Source of the DNA: Symbiodinium natans
Taxonomy: Eukaryota; Sar; Dinophyceae; Suessiales; Symbiodiniaceae
Length of the DNA stretch: 60,000 nt
Reading direction: 5' to 3'
Assembly: GCA_905221605.1 (NCBI GenBank)
Contig: CAJNDS010000102.1
Span: 646,501 to 706,500, forward strand
Shown: positions 19,301-29,260 of the stretch, piece after piece
Position numbering within the stretch: the first letter of the stretch is position 1
How the letters are laid out: each line of letters starts with the position of its first letter
Program-made: the position numbers and the translations under genes
The notes under the pieces: generated by a model
The model's input: only the letters and a program-made list of their open reading frames with translations
Database searches by the model: none
Told to the model about the DNA's origin: nothing

Positions 19301-21319
19301 ATAGTAGTATCTTTCGTTGGTCGTCCCGGCTTGGAAATGCTATCATACTTGCTTCTTCCAGAAGCTCTCGTATGATATATATATGTATATATATATATCA
19401 TACGAGAGACAAAACATGCTTCTTTGAGCATCCAAGCCTTAGCCCTAAAGCCTAAACCGCCCGCCAGCCCCCAACCCCCACCCACCCACGGAGGGATGGA
19501 GCCACTGCTGGGAGTATCGCCTAAACACCACTAAGCAAGTACCCTAAACCCTACACCCCAAACCCTGAACCCTAAACCCTAAACCCTACACCCCCCCCCC
19601 CCCCCCCAAAAAAAAAAAAAAAAGAAAGAAAGCGCACCGATGACGAACTGCTGCGACCCGGCCAGCTCGAGGAAGCCGACCTCAAGGGAGCTCTCGAAGC
19701 TGAAAGCCCGCTGTTAGAGGGTTCAGAATTTAGGGTTTAGGGTTTGAGGTTTAGGGTTTAGGGTTCAGAGTTTCGGGTTTAGGGTTCAGAGTTTAGGGTT
19801 TAGGGTTCAGAGTTTAGGGTTTAGGGTTTAGGGTTGGAGGGTTGTAGTTCAAGGGCTTCGGGCGGCTTTCATCTGCTTTTGGGTTTGTAACGGTTTGAAG
19901 TTCGAGCCGGGCGCCGGGCCCTACCTTACACGTTTGCGACAAGCATCGGTACTCTGCTGGCAGACGGATGGCTTGCGAAACCTGAATCCCTTCCGATGCA
20001 CCTCATGCCGTACACACAACGCTTGGCCTGAACACTGAAGCTTCACGCCCCTCAAACCTTGAACAGGCTTCAACCCCAACCCCAACACCCTGAACAGGCG
20101 ACCCTGCAGGAGCTTCATGCAGCTTCGGATTCGCAAGCTCAGATGTTTTTCTGAAGACATCCTCTACCAATACCGTCCCATTTGAGTAACAAGCACGCAA
20201 CAGCATCCCAAATTCGAACCCAGGGCCCTCAGTTAAGCCAGGCGGCACCGGCAACGGCCAACACGGCCGCGCACAGCGTCTGCGGATCGAACTTCCGCTT
20301 GGTGATCTCAGCAGCTCAGATCTCCAGGTTTGGGGTTTAGGGCTTTATGCCCTGAACCCAAAACCCTAAACCCTCAACCCTAGACCCTGCAAGCTTGCAA
20401 CAGACGCATCCCCAGGGTTCAAGCGGTTTTCAAGGCAGATGAGGGACTCCCACGATCATCGCCACGAAGACGACGTTCAGCGTGCCTGGGGCTGGCGAGG
20501 CTTCGCCACGTTAGGGTGCCAACTCTGGGCCCCGAGGGGTCTCTAGGGTTTAGGGTTTAGGGTTTAGGGTTTAGGGTTTAGGGTTTAGGGTTTAGGGTTT
20601 AGGGTTTAGGGTTTAGGGGGCTTAGGGTTTAGGGTTTAGGGGGCTTAGGGTTTCGGAGTTAGGGTTGAGGGTTGAGGGTTCTGGGTTTGGGGTTGTGGGC
20701 ATTAGGGTTTAAGATTTCGGGTTGGGGGTTTGTTCGCCTAGAAAAAGGCCCTGGCGAGCCCGAGCCTCTCCATGTTCGGTTCTGGTGTACTCTAGGCCCC
20801 AACCCCTAGACCCTAAATCCTAAACCTTAAACCCTAAACCCCTCAACCCTAAACCTCTTGCATTCAAAGCCCTGACCCTGTAACCTCAGACCTCCTGCAT
20901 CTGGGGGAGGTCCTCGTCTTTGGGCAGGCGTGTTTTTCACGAGATCCCTGCGATTTTGGAAATCGGCACCGAGAAGCCTAGCCGAACTTAGTCTAGAACA
21001 CATCGAAACCCAGATCCTCGGGGTATTTTGGAAGGCTTTGAGGGCTAACCCTAAACCCTGAACCCCAAACCCTAAACCCTAAACCCTAAACCTAGGGGGG
21101 GGTTTCGGGAGAATGCCGGGGCGCAGATGAAGCAGGACTTGGAGGCCGTGGTCGTCATGAGGCCGACGGCCTGGCAACTCAGGGCCTTCTTTGGAGGGGG
21201 GGGGGGGCTTGTGGGTTTCGGGTTTAGGGTTTAGGGTTTAGGGCTTAGGGCTTATGGGTTTAGGGGGCCGTTCTTTCTTTTCCTATTTTGTTTCTTTTTT
21301 TGTTTTTGGGGCGGCGGGG

Positions 21320-21375
<56 letters not shown>

Positions 21376-23039
21376 CTTTTGAGAGAGGTGGCTTTAGGCA
21401 TGAAAGGCCGTAATGAGCGACGTTGGCCCAAACACTTAACCCCACACGCCAAAGTTAAACTCTGGCTGAGGAGTCCCCAAACAAGAGGTGCCTGGCCGAT
21501 GTAGCCAAAGGCGACCCAGAGGCCGCACTCAACTGCCTGTGCAAGCACTTTGGGCGAAGAGGCCGTTGAGATCCTGCGGCTCGACAAGGCATTGAGGGCT
21601 TCTTGCGGTTTGGGCCCTGGGCTTCGGGCTTAGGGCTTAGGGTGTTGCTTTGGAGGCTTTACTCTTGCCCTTCGACTAGATTTCGGGGCAGCGCTGTCGC
21701 AGACACAGGGCCGTCGTTTCACAAGAGATTCGCAGGTCAACCCTCAAGCATGAGCTCAAGCCCTAAAGCCCACGGCCCTGAACCCAGCCAACCCCGAAAT
21801 GCCCTAACAATCGCTCTTGAAAACAGACCCCACTGGGTGACCCCTCTTTGAAGCCCAATGCAAAAACTTGTGGCCACGCCAAACTCCCCCCAAAGAAATC
21901 CCTCCCCCCCCCCCCCCAAAAAAAAAAATAATAATAAAAGGCGTGTCCAGGGCGACATCAGCCCCGCTGCCACTGTAAACCGTGACACTGCGTACCTGGG
22001 CTTTACGAGTTTCTGGTAGGGCGTTCGGGCAGAAACCTTGCAGGGGCGTGAATTTGGAGAGGCCACAAAGAAGTGTGGGGTCTGGGAAGAATTTGGGCGC
22101 TTTTTGGAAGCCCTTTCAAGGGGAAATTTGGGAAGCTTAAGAGCTTAAGGAGGGGACCCCGCCTGGTTGAAAGACTCCTACCTTCCGAACCCAGACCTGC
22201 TGTTCTTTGTAGGCCATTAAGGACTATAAAGCTGTAGAATGTGGAAGTTCGTATAAGGTAGACTCCGAGACCGGGCACCCAGACCCGCTGAGGCCCAGAC
22301 ATCTGCGTGGTGACCCCTGGCTGCGCGGTGATCTCCTGCAAGCTTCCCCGAACTTTATCGACTCTGAAGCTTGTTCATTCTTGCCCTACACCCTCAACCC
22401 TAAACCCTACTGCTATATACTTCGATTTCCAGATTTCTGGGAGCAACAAGCAGATCCCCTTACAGTAAGCTCCCGAAAGTTGGAACATGGATTAAGGATG
22501 ATTGAAGCTGGGATTCCCTTTCGTATACCTTTTGGGGTATGGGGACAAGGATGTTCCAACTTTTTGGAGTTGACTGTAAGGGTTCCTGAGAATGCCCCAA
22601 TAGTAGTAGAGGACACTATTAGGGGGTACTCATGCAAGCTCCACAGCTGGGCGACTCCTCAACTTCGAAGTCGTTGTAAAACGACATGCGAGACGTCTAG
22701 TGTTTAGGGCTTAGGGCTTAGAACTCAGGGTTTAGGGTTTAGGGCTTAGGTTTTAGGGTTTCGGGTTTAGGGTTTAGGGTTTAGAGTTTAGGATGCCTTG
22801 GTTGGCGTGGTTTTGGCAACAAGGACATGCCCCTTCGTCATGCTACGGCTTTGTTGTAGCAACACTACTACCTTGGGGTTACTAGAATCCCTGAGGGGGG
22901 ACTAAGGGGGGTACTCTAATCCCTGTTAAGGACTGTTAGTACACGGGGAGGGGGAACATCCCAACCTCTGTCCTTGATGACGGCAAAGTTGGTTGCCCAG
23001 AGCATGCACAGGACCAGGATCACCCCGCGCCAGAACCAG
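16118..23039 (-). CDS. EamA/DMT-family membrane transporter, 11 exons recognised
   Basis: Exons on the minus strand with coding joints that keep phase: 23039-22973, 22012-21943, 21547-21492, 21170-21125, 20485-about 20450, about 20314-20247, 19680-19636, 18655-18551, 17627-17577, 17063-17010, and 16164-about 16118. Most donors are GC, with GA at 22972. Motifs in order: FWRGVILVLCMLWATNF (first helix), YAVSRFTVAAGL, ECGLWVAFGYIGQ, AVGLMTTTASKSCFIC, TLNVVFVAM, RKFDPQTLCAAVLAVAG, GFLELAGSQQFVIG, GYIRLEEI with SPKDALPVT, AVDLDPVF, VVESVAFRFIDATSAS and VIFTTEPLWAAIFAVWL. This is the order of a drug/metabolite transporter with repeated EamA halves, an integral membrane exporter or exchanger of unknown substrate. 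The first exon(s) with the start codon and the last helix were not found; the latter may have been displaced by the Copia insertion. The boundaries of exons 5, 6 and 11 are uncertain. Introns hold TTTAGGG arrays, a LINE fragment and a TIR element. Confidence 0.75.
16950..17195. repeat. Telomere-like arrays flanking transporter exon 10
   Basis: 16953-16992 is CCCTAAA-like and 17119-17190 is nearly perfect TTTAGGG, about ten units. They flank the exon at 17010-17063 on its downstream (donor) and upstream (acceptor) sides respectively. Confidence 0.9.
17460..17545. repeat. CCCTAAA-like array (donor side of transporter exon 9)
   Basis: A degenerate CCCTAAA tract with variants CCCTACA, CCCAAAA and CCCTGCA. 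On the sense strand of the transporter it is G-rich and begins about 30 nt inside the intron. Confidence 0.85.
17640..18540. other. Intron without arrays; no other gene seen
   Basis: This lies between transporter exons 8 and 9. It has no telomere-like array and no recognisable coding sequence. GGGGTACCC-containing, GC-skewed segments such as 17870-17930 resemble short unclassified elements elsewhere in the window (27.6 kb, 35.2 kb). Confidence 0.45.
19032..19346 (-). mobile_element. LINE fragment (3' end of reverse transcriptase ORF)
   Basis: An open 104-codon frame reads FHNLRRAKLLGHILRSTDSD, then DPLRQVSF, KKRVGKPRQTW and KKFVWEE. This is the C-terminal tail typical of non-LTR retrotransposon ORFs, with the RR-x-LLGH and GRPR-x-W signatures. 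It ends in TAA and carries no RT core, so it is a 5'-truncated insertion, in sense orientation within the intron between transporter exons 7 and 8. Confidence 0.7.
19364..19410. repeat. Perfect palindrome with AT core beside the LINE fragment
   Basis: The arm TCTCGTATGATATATATAT is followed by a short TA-rich centre and its exact complement, giving arms of about 19 bp. It lies about 20 bp upstream (sense) of the LINE fragment. Confidence 0.85.
19540..19850. repeat. Telomere-like arrays on both sides of transporter exon 7
   Basis: 19545-19592 is CCCTAAA, followed by a poly-C/poly-A junction (19590-19625). 19720-19845 is TTTAGGG with the variants TTTAGGGTTCAGAG and TTCGGG. The exon at 19636-19680 lies between them. 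Confidence 0.88.
20325..20395. repeat. Short intron consisting of facing TTTAGGG and CCCTAAA tracts
   Basis: 20327-20346 is G-rich and 20350-20390 C-rich on the plus strand. Together they fill most of the intron between transporter exons 5 and 6 and can pair with each other. Confidence 0.8.
20540..21265. repeat. Telomere-like arrays around transporter exon 4
   Basis: 20546-20715 is TTTAGGG, with about eleven perfect units at its start. 20795-20865 and 21044-21095 are CCCTAAA. 21212-21262 is TTTAGGG/GCTTAGGG. Exon 4 is at 21125-21170 between the last two. The 20.7-21.04 kb remainder shows no gene. Confidence 0.9.
21319..21375. repeat. Poly-G homopolymer, about 55 bp
   Basis: An uninterrupted run of G on the plus strand within the intron between transporter exons 3 and 4. 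The polyproline frame opposite is an artefact. The length may be inexact, as such runs are hard to sequence. Confidence 0.9.
22457..22582. mobile_element. MITE-like element with ~32-bp imperfect terminal inverted repeats
   Basis: The left end CCCTTACAGT and the region to AAGTTGGAACAT are mirrored by ATGTTCCAACTTTTTGGAGT and ACTGTAAGGG at the right end. Total length is about 126 bp with no coding capacity. No clear target-site duplication is visible. It lies in the long intron between transporter exons 1 and 2. Confidence 0.55.
22700..22795. repeat. TTTAGGG-like array in transporter intron 1
   Basis: Mixed GCTTAGGG and TTTAGGG units on the plus strand. Confidence 0.85.
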
Positions 23040-23059
23040 CTGGGAAGTGCAGACAGCCT

Positions 23060-23844
23060 GGGTTTTGGGGCTTCGGGTTTAGGGTTTTGCGTTCCGGGTT
23101 TAGGGTTTAGGTTGGGGCTTTGATTCCATAAACCCTGGAAACCCTCATCCATTGACGGGCTCCGGGAGTTCGGGCTTCTCCCAAGTGAGAGAGGGAACGA
23201 GGAGGCTTGCGAGTGTATGGTTTCTGGGCTGCTGGGCCCAATGCTCCCCAAGCCTGCACGCCAAACCGCCCGCCCGAACCCAAAGCACCAAACCGACCCG
23301 AAACCCGGAACCGCCCCAAACCCAACAAACATACACAAACTCCAGGAGAAACAACAGCCCCAAACCCTGCATGAGCCCCGGGCCACTCCTCGGTTGCTGC
23401 GTCCAAGGTACCCACCTGCAGCCGTTGGCTGCAGTTGAGGTTCTGGGATTTGGGGGTTGCAAGCTTCGGGCTGGGGATTTCGGGCGCACGTGGTGGCTTT
23501 CAGAGGTGTTGGGGCCATTGCTTGAGGGCTCTTGAAGGGGCTTCCGGGCTGCGGGACGCTTGGCATAATTTCAGGCTCGTCAGGCTCTGTGGAGGGGGGA
23601 CCTGGGTTTGTGGCTTTCTTGGTCCTGGGCTCGGAGAACCCCTAAACCCAAGAAGGCTTCTACAATTCCCGCCATGTAACCCTACGAAACCTCGTCAAAA
23701 CCCCGTATACAGCCTTTTGAAAAAACCACTTTGACGGCTTCATGCTGAGCAACAAAGCACCGGCCAAGACACCCAAACCCTGAACTCTGAACGATCCCAA
23801 CACACGAAGCGGACTCCCTCCAAAGCACCTCTAGGGTTGAGGGT
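23060..23844. other. Region upstream of the first recognised transporter exon
   Basis: The missing start exon of the transporter should be here or further right. I could not identify it. A long minus-strand frame (23566-22916) covers the stretch but joins the true exon out of frame through a TTTAGGG-like tract, so I do not accept it as coding. Confidence 0.4.
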
Positions 23845-24845
23845 GTAGGGTGTAGGGTGTAGGGTTTTGGGTTTAGGGTTTAGGGTTTAGGGTTTAGGGT
23901 TTAGGGTTTAGGGTTTAGGGTTTAGGGTTTAGGGTTTAGGGTTTAGGGTGTGACTTCACAAGCCCTGCAACATTTTAACGCCCTAAGCCCCTCACGCCCG
24001 CGATCTCCGCAATCTCCGAACGGGCGGGTCGCCCTTGCGACCCATCCCTCAGCCGGGCTTTGATCAACACTATAAACCCTATAAACCCTATAAACCCATA
24101 AACCCTATGAAACCCTATAAACCCTATAAACACCCTATAAAAACCCTCCAGAAGGTTTAGGGTTTAGGGTTGAGGTTTGGGGTTTAGGCTTAGGGCTTAT
24201 GGTTTCACACTTCGATTTAGGGGTTAGGGTTCTTTGTTCAGGGTTTAGGGTTTAGGGTTTAGGGTTAGGGTTTAGGGTTTAGGGCTTAGGGTTTAGGGTT
24301 TAGGGTTGAAATTGGCTGCGGGTCGAGAGAGATTCGCCTGCACCCGCTGGCATGTGCGGTCCGCCACCTTCGAAGGCCTAGTCTACGACCGCCCCTGTGC
24401 TGTCCTATTTTAAGACGAGACGGGACGGCTCGAGGGTTTAGGAAATTTCGGGTTTAGGAAGTAGGAAGTTTAGGGATTAGGGTTTAGGGTTCAGGGTTCC
24501 GGGTACAGGGTTCAGGATTCAGGGTTTAAGGGGGTGTGTGGGTGCAGGGCGTCGGGATAGGGCTTGGGGTCTGGATGGTTGAAAATTTTGTCCGAACTGC
24601 GGGGCGAAAGACGCAACTCTCCCAAGCGGCTGCCTGGCATGGAACTTCCAAGTGCTTCCGAGCAGCTTCGCCAAATCCTGGCACGGGGTTTATGGGTTAG
24701 GAGTTTAGGGGTCAAGGTTTAGGGCTTAAGGTTTAGGGCTTAGGGCTTAGGGCTTAGCGCTTAGGGCTTAGGGCTTAGGGCTTAGGGTTTAGAGTTTAGG
24801 CTTTAGGCTTTAGGCTTATAGGCTCTGGGTTTAGGGCTTGGCTGC
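23845..24845. repeat. Cluster of telomere-like arrays with local sequence variants
   Basis: 23860-23950 is the longest near-perfect TTTAGGG run in the window (about 11 units). 24062-24145 is a CCCTATAAA variant. 24155-24310 is TTTAGGG, interrupted once by GTTAGGG. 24425-24520 is mixed. 24700-24830 is mainly GCTTAGGG. Two non-repetitive islands, 24320-24420 and 24540-24690, may be exons but carry no motif I recognise. Confidence 0.88.
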
Positions 24846-24849
24846 TCAG

Positions 24850-26240
24850 ACTTGGGAGGGGAATGGGGAGAGCAGCATGGATACACAGGCACAGTCTTGC
24901 AACTCAACAACTTCAGAAGTTCGATGGAATGGCCAGCCCATGTAGGCTTAACGGCTAAGTTAAAAGAAATAACTCTGATTGCACGTATTCGTTGTGCTTT
25001 TTCGCCAGCACGTCTGAACATCTCATCCCTAAACAAAAACTTAAACCTTAAACCCCAAACCCCAAACCCCAAATCGAAGATCTGGTTCCCTGCCAGCCAA
25101 GGCTCTGCCTGGTGTGTGGAGCGCGGGCTGAGCCTGGTCAAGGGCCCCCCGCAACCCCACCAACACCTAGATCCAAAAAGCCTGAAAAAAGGTTTAAAGC
25201 ACCCTTATAAACCCTAAACCCTAAACCCCCAAACCTTCCCAAAACATGCCCGAAGCAACGCCCTGGGCCTTGGAGTGACTTGCGGCTTGCTCACGAAGGC
25301 GCCGGTGCTACCTGGGCAGGTCAGGCTTTTTGGAGGTGAGGGCGAGGTCTCTGCGTCCCCCGTCTCCTTCGGGTCAATCCTCTCCTGGCCGATCCACGAC
25401 ACCTCATAAACAACCGTCACGACCGGAGCGACCAACATCGCACCTCCCTTTCATTGGCACTTGCTTTCGTGGAACTGCTGCCTTCATGGCTGTCTTGTCT
25501 GGCTCGGCATCTCGTTTCAAGTTTTGTACAACGGGCAATGTCTTTGCACATGTTTCGGCTGAGTCATGGCAAACCTCGATCTCGTTGGAAGCCACTGATC
25601 GACTGAATTCTTCATATTTCATCACCAAGCGCAGCGTGGCGGGTAATGATGCAGGATCGAGTCGGGGCGCTCGGCCAACTTGATTTCGCTGAATAGTACC
25701 CCTGAAAAGAAAGCGTGCCATGAGTCTGCTCGGATGTCGCCCATGGCAAAAGGGCCGATAGGGGACGTGCACCACAACGACAGTCCCGAAGGCCAAACGA
25801 AAGACATGAAGTGGCTCAAAAACCGTCATGCAAAAACATGGGCAAACACATCAGGGACTTAGTACTACTGGTACTCCTGAATCCCAGACAGACCCAGAAC
25901 GAAACACCAAACTTGTCACCAAACTCTAGAAGCAAAACGCTGAACCCAAAACGCTACATTGAGATCACCACAGAAGACGCAGCACTTGTCCATCAAGCCC
26001 TCTGCAATGGACATAACCAGCGCATGTTCCTCTGTCGTGGGCTGCTCTTTCATGGATCATCACCATCTCAGCACTCACCCGACTTGGACACATCAAGCGG
26101 CAAGATCTGTTTATCAAGTGCACCGATGAAGCGATACAGCGTGCCAGTCGCATCACCATGATGGCAAGCCTCGCGCTTGTGCTGCTCTCGAGGCGTCGAC
26201 CACGTGCCCAGAGACTAATCTCTGCTTAGCTGCCCCTTTT
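24850..26240. other. Unassigned; possible exons without recognised family
   Basis: The minus frame 25404-25829 and adjacent 25214-25438 look moderately protein-like (for example VVTVVYEVSWIGQERIDPKE) but have no known motif. On the plus strand 26055-26220 reads WIITISALTRLGHIKRQDLF, then KCTDEAIQRAS, which also looks protein-like. I cannot decide between strands. CCCTAAA tracts lie at 25025-25070 and 25205-25235. Confidence 0.3.
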
Positions 26241-26389
26241 TTGGGGCTTAGGGCTTGGAGGAGTCGGGGATTAGGGCTGCTGCTATAACAGCTGTAGAGT
26301 GCGACATTTACCCCGATGCCCCCCGGCCCCGCTGGGATTGCTACAGCAAAACCAATCCCCACGGACCCTCAACCACAGAAGCCAAAAAC

Positions 26390-26600
26390 CCCAAAACCCC
26401 AAACCCAAAACCCCAAACCCTAAACCCTAAACCCCAAACCCTAAACCCCGAAACCCCAAACTCTAAAACCACGACCCAGGCCCCAAAGCCCAAAGTCTAG
26501 ACCCCAAACAAACGAAGTGCTCGACCCCTGCAGTCGGAATGCGGAAGACGCAGAGGCAGAGCACCGCAAGGGAGAACAGGGCCAGGGCCTTTTCTACCAT
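26390..26600 (-). CDS. First exon of an unidentified membrane-anchored protein
   Basis: ATG at 26600 starts MVEKALALFSLAVLCLCVF and continues RIPTAGVEHF up to a GT donor at about 26513. The segment is a strong signal peptide or signal anchor. The sequence after the donor becomes a G-rich sense array (CCCTAAA on the plus strand, 26390-26500), as seen after verified donors. Downstream exons could not be joined with confidence; one possibility begins near 26222. Function is unknown. Confidence 0.4.
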
Positions 26601-26737
26601 GTGCTTAAAAAACCCCCAAATATAAAAAATAGTAATCCCTACACTGCCCTTATAAGGAAGAGTATTCTTTGTTTTTTGGGGTTCTTGAGCAAATAGTAGT
26701 TTTGGCTGAAACTTAGAGCTGAGGTTCTTTGGAATAT

Positions 26738-26885
26738 CTTTAGGGTCTTTAGGGTCTTTGCGGTCTTTAGGGTCTTTAGGGTCTTTAGGGTCTTTGCGGT
26801 CTTTAAAGACTTAGGGCTTTTAGGGTCTTCAGGGCCTTTCGGGGTCTTCGGGGTCTTTAGAAACGGTTTATGGCTTTGGGTTCAG
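26738..26885. repeat. TCTTTAGGG variant array
   Basis: Nine-base units TCTTTAGGG with TCTTTGCGG variants, repeated about ten times, then TCTTCAGGG and TCTTCGGGG. This is a locally homogenised form of the telomere-like repeat. Confidence 0.85.
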
Positions 26886-27029
26886 GGTCTCATGGCTTCA
26901 GCTTGCAGTTGAGGGGGGCTAGGTACCTGCAAAACCGAAGCTTAGGGAGCCATGAATTTTGGGTTACATACCTTCCTCCGAGGCTCCAGCAGGGGTCGCT
27001 CGGGCCAACCCCCAAGGCCCCCCCGGAAG

Positions 27030-27110
27030 ACCAAAAACCCTAAACCCGAAACCCTAAACCCTAAACCCTAAACCCTTACCCTGGACAGCCCAAACCCTAA
27101 AGCCCTAACC
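27030..27110. repeat. CCCTAAA-like array
   Basis: A short tract of CCCTAAA, CCCGAAA and CCCTTAC units. Sense for minus-strand genes is G-rich. Confidence 0.8.
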
Positions 27111-27234
27111 CCAGCTCGTCTCAGCCCGCAGCACATCGTTGGCCCCGTCGGCCTCCCTTCGCCGAAGGCATGACCGGCATATCGATCTACTGGTCCGATC
27201 AAAAAGGTCGAAGACACGAGGACCTGAACCCCAA

Positions 27235-27378
27235 AACCCTGGAGGCCCCAGAGGTCTGAGGGATGATGTCGGCAGGCTCTGCAGGCTGTGCAGTTGGGGA
27301 TGGTGTATGGCTGACTGACACCTTGCTGGCCAAGTCTTGCTTCCAAGTGAGCCAAGCAGCTTCAGCCACAAGACGGTT
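27235..27378 (-). other. Candidate exon, unknown family
   Basis: The minus strand reads LVAEAAWLTWKQDLASKVSV followed by a Pro/Ala-rich stretch ending TSGASR, then a GT donor and a G-rich sense tract. A TTTAGGG-like tract lies on its acceptor side. The protein-like composition and the flanking pattern support an exon. No homology is recognised. Confidence 0.35.
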
Positions 27379-27459
27379 CAGGGGGTCAGGGTTTCGGCGG
27401 GAGTGCACAGGATGTAGGATTTAGGGCTTAGGGTTCAACATAACCCCCCCAAAACAAAC

Positions 27460-27522
27460 GGTCCCCGCCCGGTGTCCAGCAAGTCGCCGCCCCGACAAGG
27501 CTCCATCACCAAGTAGAAGCAC
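27460..27522 (-). CDS. Single exon of a serine/threonine kinase (hinge region)
   Basis: After the acceptor GAAGCAG the minus strand reads CFYLVMEPCRGGDLLD, the beta-5/hinge/alpha-D segment typical of CaMK/CDPK-like kinases (the Y-LVME-C-GGDL pattern). It is followed by a GT donor at 27459 and a G-rich sense tract. The other exons of this kinase were not found within several kilobases on either side, so it is either a large gene with long array-filled introns or a stranded fragment. Confidence 0.5.
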
Positions 27523-27559
27523 CTGCTTCAGCAGCAGGGCAAGCTTCCAGGCCTTCGAG

Positions 27560-27900
27560 GTTGCCTTCGAATACCCTACAGTAAATGTGCATTTCCCGAA
27601 ACAGGGGTACCACTAATATACACCAAGATACGATAATCCTTATTATAGGAACCCCCCACAAAAGGGTACCCCCCGCCCTATTTTCGGGAAGCCCCCCCAT
27701 ATCGTGAATCTCGCACAACCAGGCGGCATGCGTTGAGTGCTTCTTATGTGGCCTCTCATCCTCGAAATCTTCGAAGATCCGTACCTTCCATGGAGCCCGG
27801 GAGTCTCGGATGCAGGGTTTAAGGGTTTAGGGGTTAGGGGTTAGGGGTTTAGGGTTTAGGGTTTAGGGTTTAAGGTTTAGGGTTTAGGGTTTAGGGATAG
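27560..27900. other. Short C-rich element and TTTAGGG array
   Basis: 27560-27700 contains AAAAGGGTACCCCCCGCCC and related C-rich motifs, similar to segments near 17.88 kb and 35.2 kb that I could not classify. 27818-27900 is a near-perfect TTTAGGG array. Confidence 0.5.
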
Positions 27901-28406
27901 GCTTCCGTAGGGTCTGAAGGGTTGATCCCGAGCGCACAACGTGCGGGTGGTCCAAGCGCTTCAGGACCTTGCAGTGGCTTTGGGGGTTCAGGGCCCGGGG
28001 TTGGTCTCTTGTAAGTGGCTTATCGCTTTTGGATGCTTTTGGGCTGAAGGGGTCCGGGTGTCCTCGGGTTCAGCATTTAGGACGATGTCCGGAATGCGAA
28101 TTCAGGTGGGGACTTCTGACACAACTCCCGACATCAGGCTTCGCTTTTCTGGGCTCCTATCATTAGTCAGATTTTCCTACATACCCAAGACAAGGGGCAC
28201 TTAATCTAGAGAAATCCCCCAACGTCTCAGGAGCTGGACGTCCATCAGACAAAAGGAAGCCCTGTGGGCCTTGAGCGACTTCCTCAAACCTGCCCAAACC
28301 CCACGTGATCCTCGCATACTCCTGCTGGACCCACAGCAGTACTCAAACCCAAAAGCCATCAACTCACACACTCACACGTACACTCACACTCACACCGTCG
28401 CCTACC

Positions 28407-28480
28407 CGAGGTCCGCGCGGCAAACTCCTCACGGACGCGCTGGTGCGAGGTCTTCGCCTGGCGGAGGCTTGTAGGCTCTG
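28407..28480 (-). other. Candidate exon, unknown family
   Basis: The minus strand reads TSLRQAKTSHQRVREEFAAR and ends at a GT donor (GTAGGCG, about 28405). The composition is protein-like and the strand agrees with its neighbours. No family is recognised. A CA-rich microsatellite (28360-28397) follows it. Confidence 0.35.
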
Positions 28481-28639
28481 TGGACTTGCAAAACATGAGG
28501 ATATGTGCCATAAACGGGATTAGTACTTGGGGGGTTCCTGCAACAAGGATACCCTTGTATATGGACGCGAATCGGCGCATGCCCAGCCCCTCCAAGCGGC
28601 TCGAGCCCAATGGGTCGGGCTATCTTGGGCTAAGACGAC

Positions 28640-29260
28640 ACTGAGATGATTTCGGAGGACGAGGACGCAAGAACCGTGGCCGTGAGGTTCCTGGGATCCT
28701 TGAGTGCTTCAGAGCTCGGATGGGCTCGGTGTGCTTCGGGCGAGGGCGGCGAGCTCAAGCAAGGCGCGAAGCGCGAGGTCGGAGGCACGGAGGCTCGAGA
28801 GCACGGTGGTGATGGAGCCGGACGCGGCCTTCGTCCTGAGGGAGGCCTTCTCGGAAAACGTCCACATAGGTAGATCCCGAAATTCGGGCCCTCCTTCCGA
28901 ATTTGCCCGCTGGGTGTCGCCTGGTTCTGGCGAGTCTGTTCTCCTGCGCGTCAGGTGTTTCAGCTACTACTCTTGCTTTAGTTGAAGGACGTCGGGCGCA
29001 ATCAGGAGTTGAGGGTAGCGGGTCGCGGTCGAGGGGCTGGCCAGCCCAAGGCATCAAGAGAAAAGATCTCCCAGGGGCCCAAAGCCAGCTTCCAAGGCCC
29101 CAAAGCCAGCTAAGGAAGCCATCAGCTTCGCATCGCAGAAAGCTCCAAGCAAGAAGGAGGCCTCTCCAAAAGCGGGCTCGGAAGAGCTGCCGGCCGGGCA
29201 TGAAGGCACTTGAGTTGAGACCCCGGCCCCTAACCCTAAACCCTAAACCCTGAAGGGTTT
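28640..29260. other. Coding-like segment of unclear strand
   Basis: The minus strand (28865-28700) reads FSEKASLRTKAASGSITTVL, then SSLRASDLALRALLELA. The plus strand over the same bases also stays open (VVMEPDAAFVLREAFSENVH). Around 29060-29213 the plus strand gives a Lys/Pro/Ala-rich peptide ending in TGA. The minus reading agrees with the direction of neighbouring genes. No domain is assigned. Confidence 0.3.

Noticed and set aside
21252-21587. Polyproline protein on the minus strand
   Set aside because: It is the complement of a 55-bp G homopolymer inside an intron. The real coding part is only the 56-nt transporter exon at its upstream end.
22916-23566. 216-codon minus frame containing the first transporter exon
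   Set aside because: The exon (WFWRGVILV...) is real, but the upstream part runs through TTTAGGG-like sequence and G-rich filler. It has no transporter similarity and is probably intron or untranslated.
23860-23950. True telomere or chromosome end
   Set aside because: Tracts alternate in orientation and are flanked by genes on both sides.
15955-24330. CRISPR array
   Set aside because: The repeats are 7-bp tandem units without unique spacers, and the context is eukaryotic.
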